A stretch of 8,151 nucleotides of DNA from Betaproteobacteria bacterium RBG_16_58_11. Lineage in GTDB: Bacteria; Pseudomonadota; Gammaproteobacteria; Burkholderiales; Thiobacteraceae. This document shows, one piece after another, positions 6,419 to 8,151 of the stretch. The position numbers were made by a program, and so were the translations under genes. Position 1 is the first letter of the stretch. The number at the start of each line of letters is the position of its first letter. The notes under the pieces were generated by a model. The model was given only the letters and a program-made list of their open reading frames with translations. It did no database searches and was not told where the DNA came from. The DNA lies in assembly GCA_001770235.1 (NCBI GenBank), contig MEQN01000028.1, positions 9,924 through 18,074 on the forward strand, in the 5' to 3' direction.

Positions 6419-7346
6419 TCGCGCGCTCCCTAAGGCCTACCAACTCCAAAACTATAAGATAGCCAAACAGTTGTCGGGGGGCGGCTTTAGTATCGTTTAT
6501 CTCGCGCATGACGAAAATGGTGTGCCGGTCGCCATCAAAGAGTACCTGCCCAGCCAGCTCGTATTGCGCGAGGAAGGCTCCTTGGTGCAAGCGACCACGG
6601 CGGAGAATCTGGCCACTTTCCGCTACGGCATGAAGTGCTTTTTCGAGGAAGGCCGCGCGCTGGCCAAGATCAACCACCCCAACGTGGTGCGCGTGACCAA
6701 TTTTTTCCGCGCCAACGAAACGGTATACATGGTCATGCGCTACGAGCGCGGCAAGACCATGCAAGACGAAATCCAATCGCGCAAGCGCGTGGTGCGGGAA
6801 AGCTTTATCCGCCGCGTATTCGCCGAGCTGCTGAATGGCTTGCGCGAAGTGCATACGCATAAGATCCTGCATCTCGATATCAAGCCGGCCAACATCTATA
6901 TCCGCCTGGACGGCTCGCCGGTGTTGCTCGATTTCGGCGCCGCGCGGCAGACGCTGACCTTGGAAAAAACCAAGCTTTCGCCCATGTACACGCCCGGCTT
7001 CGCCTCCCCCGAGCAGTACAAAAACCGCGACTTGCTCGGCCCCTGGACGGATATTTACAGCGTGGGCGCGACCATGTTTTCCTGTCTCGCCGGTTTTGCG
7101 CCGCAGGCTGCCGACCAGCGCTTGCAGAATGACAAGCTCGCTTCGGCCAAAAAACTATGGGGCGGCCAATATTCGGATCGGCTCTTGGAAATCATCGACT
7201 GGTGCTTGCAACTCAATTATATGGACCGGCCGCAAAGCGTGTTCCAGTTGCAAAAAGCCATCCTGGAACACTTTCCCGAGCCGCCGCCGAAAAAACCCAA
7301 GCTGCTCGACACCATTCGTCAAACCCTGACCAAAGAACTTTTTTAG
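6402..7346 (+). CDS. Hanks-type serine/threonine protein kinase, soluble, non-RD
   Basis: This is a single-domain eukaryotic-like protein kinase of 314 residues that should transfer ATP phosphate to Ser/Thr of unknown cytosolic proteins. The catalytic elements appear in order: glycine-rich loop LSGGGFSIVYLA (24-35), VAIKEY with Lys46, a helix-C glutamate (probably Glu83 in FEEGRALAKI), the catalytic loop HLDIKPANI (157-165, Asp159, Lys161, Asn164), DFGA (177-180), ASPEQY (201-206), GPWTDIYSVGATMF (213-226) and DRPQSV (275-280). The HRD arginine is Leu158, so it is a non-RD kinase and may not need activation-loop phosphorylation. The activation segment still has several Thr/Ser (184, 186, 190, 193, 197). 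There is no membrane segment, PASTA or other sensor domain. The C-terminus is a Pro/Lys linker (PEPPPKKPK) followed by a short amphipathic helix. The start is forced: an in-frame TGA lies at 6390-6392 and no other start precedes the domain. The phosphatase gene follows after 10 bases. Confidence 0.95.
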   Translation: MPSQANRALPKAYQLQNYKIAKQLSGGGFSIVYLAHDENGVPVAIKEYLPSQLVLREEGSLVQATTAENLATFRYGMKCFFEEGRALAKINHPNVVRVTNFFRANETVYMVMRYERGKTMQDEIQSRKRVVRESFIRRVFAELLNGLREVHTHKILHLDIKPANIYIRLDGSPVLLDFGAARQTLTLEKTKLSPMYTPGFASPEQYKNRDLLGPWTDIYSVGATMFSCLAGFAPQAADQRLQNDKLASAKKLWGGQYSDRLLEIIDWCLQLNYMDRPQSVFQLQKAILEHFPEPPPKKPKLLDTIRQTLTKELF

Positions 7347-7356
7347 AGCTATTCAG

Positions 7357-8151
7357 ATGAAATTCGCCGTTTTTCAGCAAAGCCGCCAAGGCGGCCGCAA
7401 ATACAATCAAGACCGCGTCGCTTATTCTTATAGCAAGGATGCGGTGCTGCTGGTCGTCGCCGACGGCATGGGCGGGCATTTTCATGGCGAAGTCGCGGCG
7501 CAGATCACCGTGCAGATGATCGCCGACATGTTCCAGAAGCACGCGCGACCGCACATCAAAGACCCGCATCGCTTTCTCTCCGCCGCCATGATCAGCGGTC
7601 ACGAAGCGATTTTGGATTACACCGCCAAGCACAATCTGTTGGAATCGCCGCGCACCACCTGCGTCGCCGCCATCGTGCAGCAAGACCATGCGTACTGGGC
7701 GCATGTGGGCGACTCGCGGCTCTATATGTTCCGCGGCATGCGCATGGTCACCCGCACCAAGGACCATTCCAAGGTGCAGCAGATGTTCGATGAGGGGAAA
7801 ATCTCCGAAGCGGAGATGTACACCCATCCCGAACGCAACAAAATCTATAACTGCCTGGGCGGTTTTCTGCCGCCGGACGTGGAGCTGGGAAAACGCATGC
7901 CGATTCGCGACGGCGACACGCTGATGCTTTGCTCCGATGGGGTATGGAGCGTGCTGTCAGTGGCGGAGATCGCCTCCATCATCGACACCTACACCATCAC
8001 CCGCGCCATCCCCGAGCTGCTCGATCATGCCGAATTCCGCGGCGGCGAAGAGGGCGACAATCTTTCCGCCGTCGGTCTGACTTGGGGCGAGCCGCAAAAG
8101 CGCGGCTTGCACCATGACACCGTCTCCACCGCGCAAATGCCGCTGGCCGAC
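7357..8151 (+). CDS. PP2C-family serine/threonine phosphatase, 3' end cut off by the window
   Basis: This metal-dependent (Mn/Mg) protein phosphatase should remove phosphate from Ser/Thr, probably reversing the kinase encoded just upstream. The frame is open from ATG 7357 to the window end (265 residues). PP2C motifs are complete: RKYNQDR (14-20, Asp19), VADGMGGHFHGE (34-45, Asp36-Gly37), SPRTTCVAAI (97-106), WAHVGDSRLY (114-123, Asp119), TKDHS (134-138), LCSDGVW (191-197, Asp194) and GDNLSAV (233-239, Asp234-Asn235). All metal-binding aspartates are present, so it should be active. No signal peptide or membrane helix precedes or interrupts the domain. The catalytic core ends near residue 243, but the frame continues for at least 22 residues, so there is a C-terminal extension of unknown length. 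The ribosome-binding site is weak (AGAG), consistent with coupling to the kinase gene. It is related to the PppA/Stp1 type of stand-alone PP2C; which subgroup is not clear. Confidence 0.95.
   Translation, partial: MKFAVFQQSRQGGRKYNQDRVAYSYSKDAVLLVVADGMGGHFHGEVAAQITVQMIADMFQKHARPHIKDPHRFLSAAMISGHEAILDYTAKHNLLESPRTTCVAAIVQQDHAYWAHVGDSRLYMFRGMRMVTRTKDHSKVQQMFDEGKISEAEMYTHPERNKIYNCLGGFLPPDVELGKRMPIRDGDTLMLCSDGVWSVLSVAEIASIIDTYTITRAIPELLDHAEFRGGEEGDNLSAVGLTWGEPQKRGLHHDTVSTAQMPLAD

Noticed and set aside
6387..7827. Minus-strand frames of 161 and 204 codons opposite the kinase and phosphatase genes
   Set aside because: The plus-strand kinase and PP2C carry all catalytic motifs. The antisense products are His/Ala/Gly-rich shadows, and one crosses the gap between the two real genes.
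6402..8151. Toxin-antitoxin or phage-defence system
   Set aside because: The kinase and phosphatase are ordinary housekeeping-type enzymes beside core genes, with no defence neighbours, mobile-element genes or compositional shift seen in the window.

Overview
This is an ordinary-looking chromosomal stretch from a Gram-negative proteobacterium, most likely a betaproteobacterium. The clues are the gene order yicC-gmk-rpoZ-spoT-ridA-recG, a short 68-residue omega subunit, moderately GC-rich DNA, and proteins close in length and motif content to their Escherichia coli counterparts. No rRNA, tRNA, CRISPR array, insertion sequence or phage gene is visible. Both window ends cut through genes: recG lacks its C-terminus at base 1, and the PP2C phosphatase lacks its end at base 8151.

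Minus strand, 6321 down to 1: six genes in one direction. They are yicC (RNA-processing protein), gmk (guanylate kinase), rpoZ (RNA polymerase omega), spoT (bifunctional ppGpp synthetase/hydrolase), ridA (enamine/imine deaminase) and recG (fork-remodelling helicase). yicC and gmk are tightly coupled: the gmk Shine-Dalgarno overlaps the yicC stop. The gmk-rpoZ gap is 35 bases. Three later gaps hold repeats. A 106-bp inverted-repeat element built on a CCCCGTG motif lies between rpoZ and spoT. A degenerate array of 7-8 bp units lies between spoT and ridA. A perfect 20-bp palindrome lies between ridA and recG. These may split or tune expression within what is otherwise one gene cluster. The theme is guanine-nucleotide and stringent-response physiology: Gmk makes GDP, SpoT makes and degrades ppGpp, and omega forms part of one ppGpp site on RNA polymerase.

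Plus strand, 6402 to 8151: a short AT-rich divergent gap of 80 bases precedes a soluble Hanks-type Ser/Thr protein kinase. It is followed 10 bases later by a PP2C-family phosphatase that runs off the window. This pair is the least characterised part of the window and is probably a writer/eraser module for protein phosphorylation. Its substrates cannot be read from the sequence.

Nothing here is a clear-cut new system. The items most worth a second look are the kinase/phosphatase pair beside the ppGpp genes, the palindrome that replaces a ribosome-binding site in front of recG (with ridA in the same frame as recG across a single amber stop), and the structured repeats in the operon gaps.
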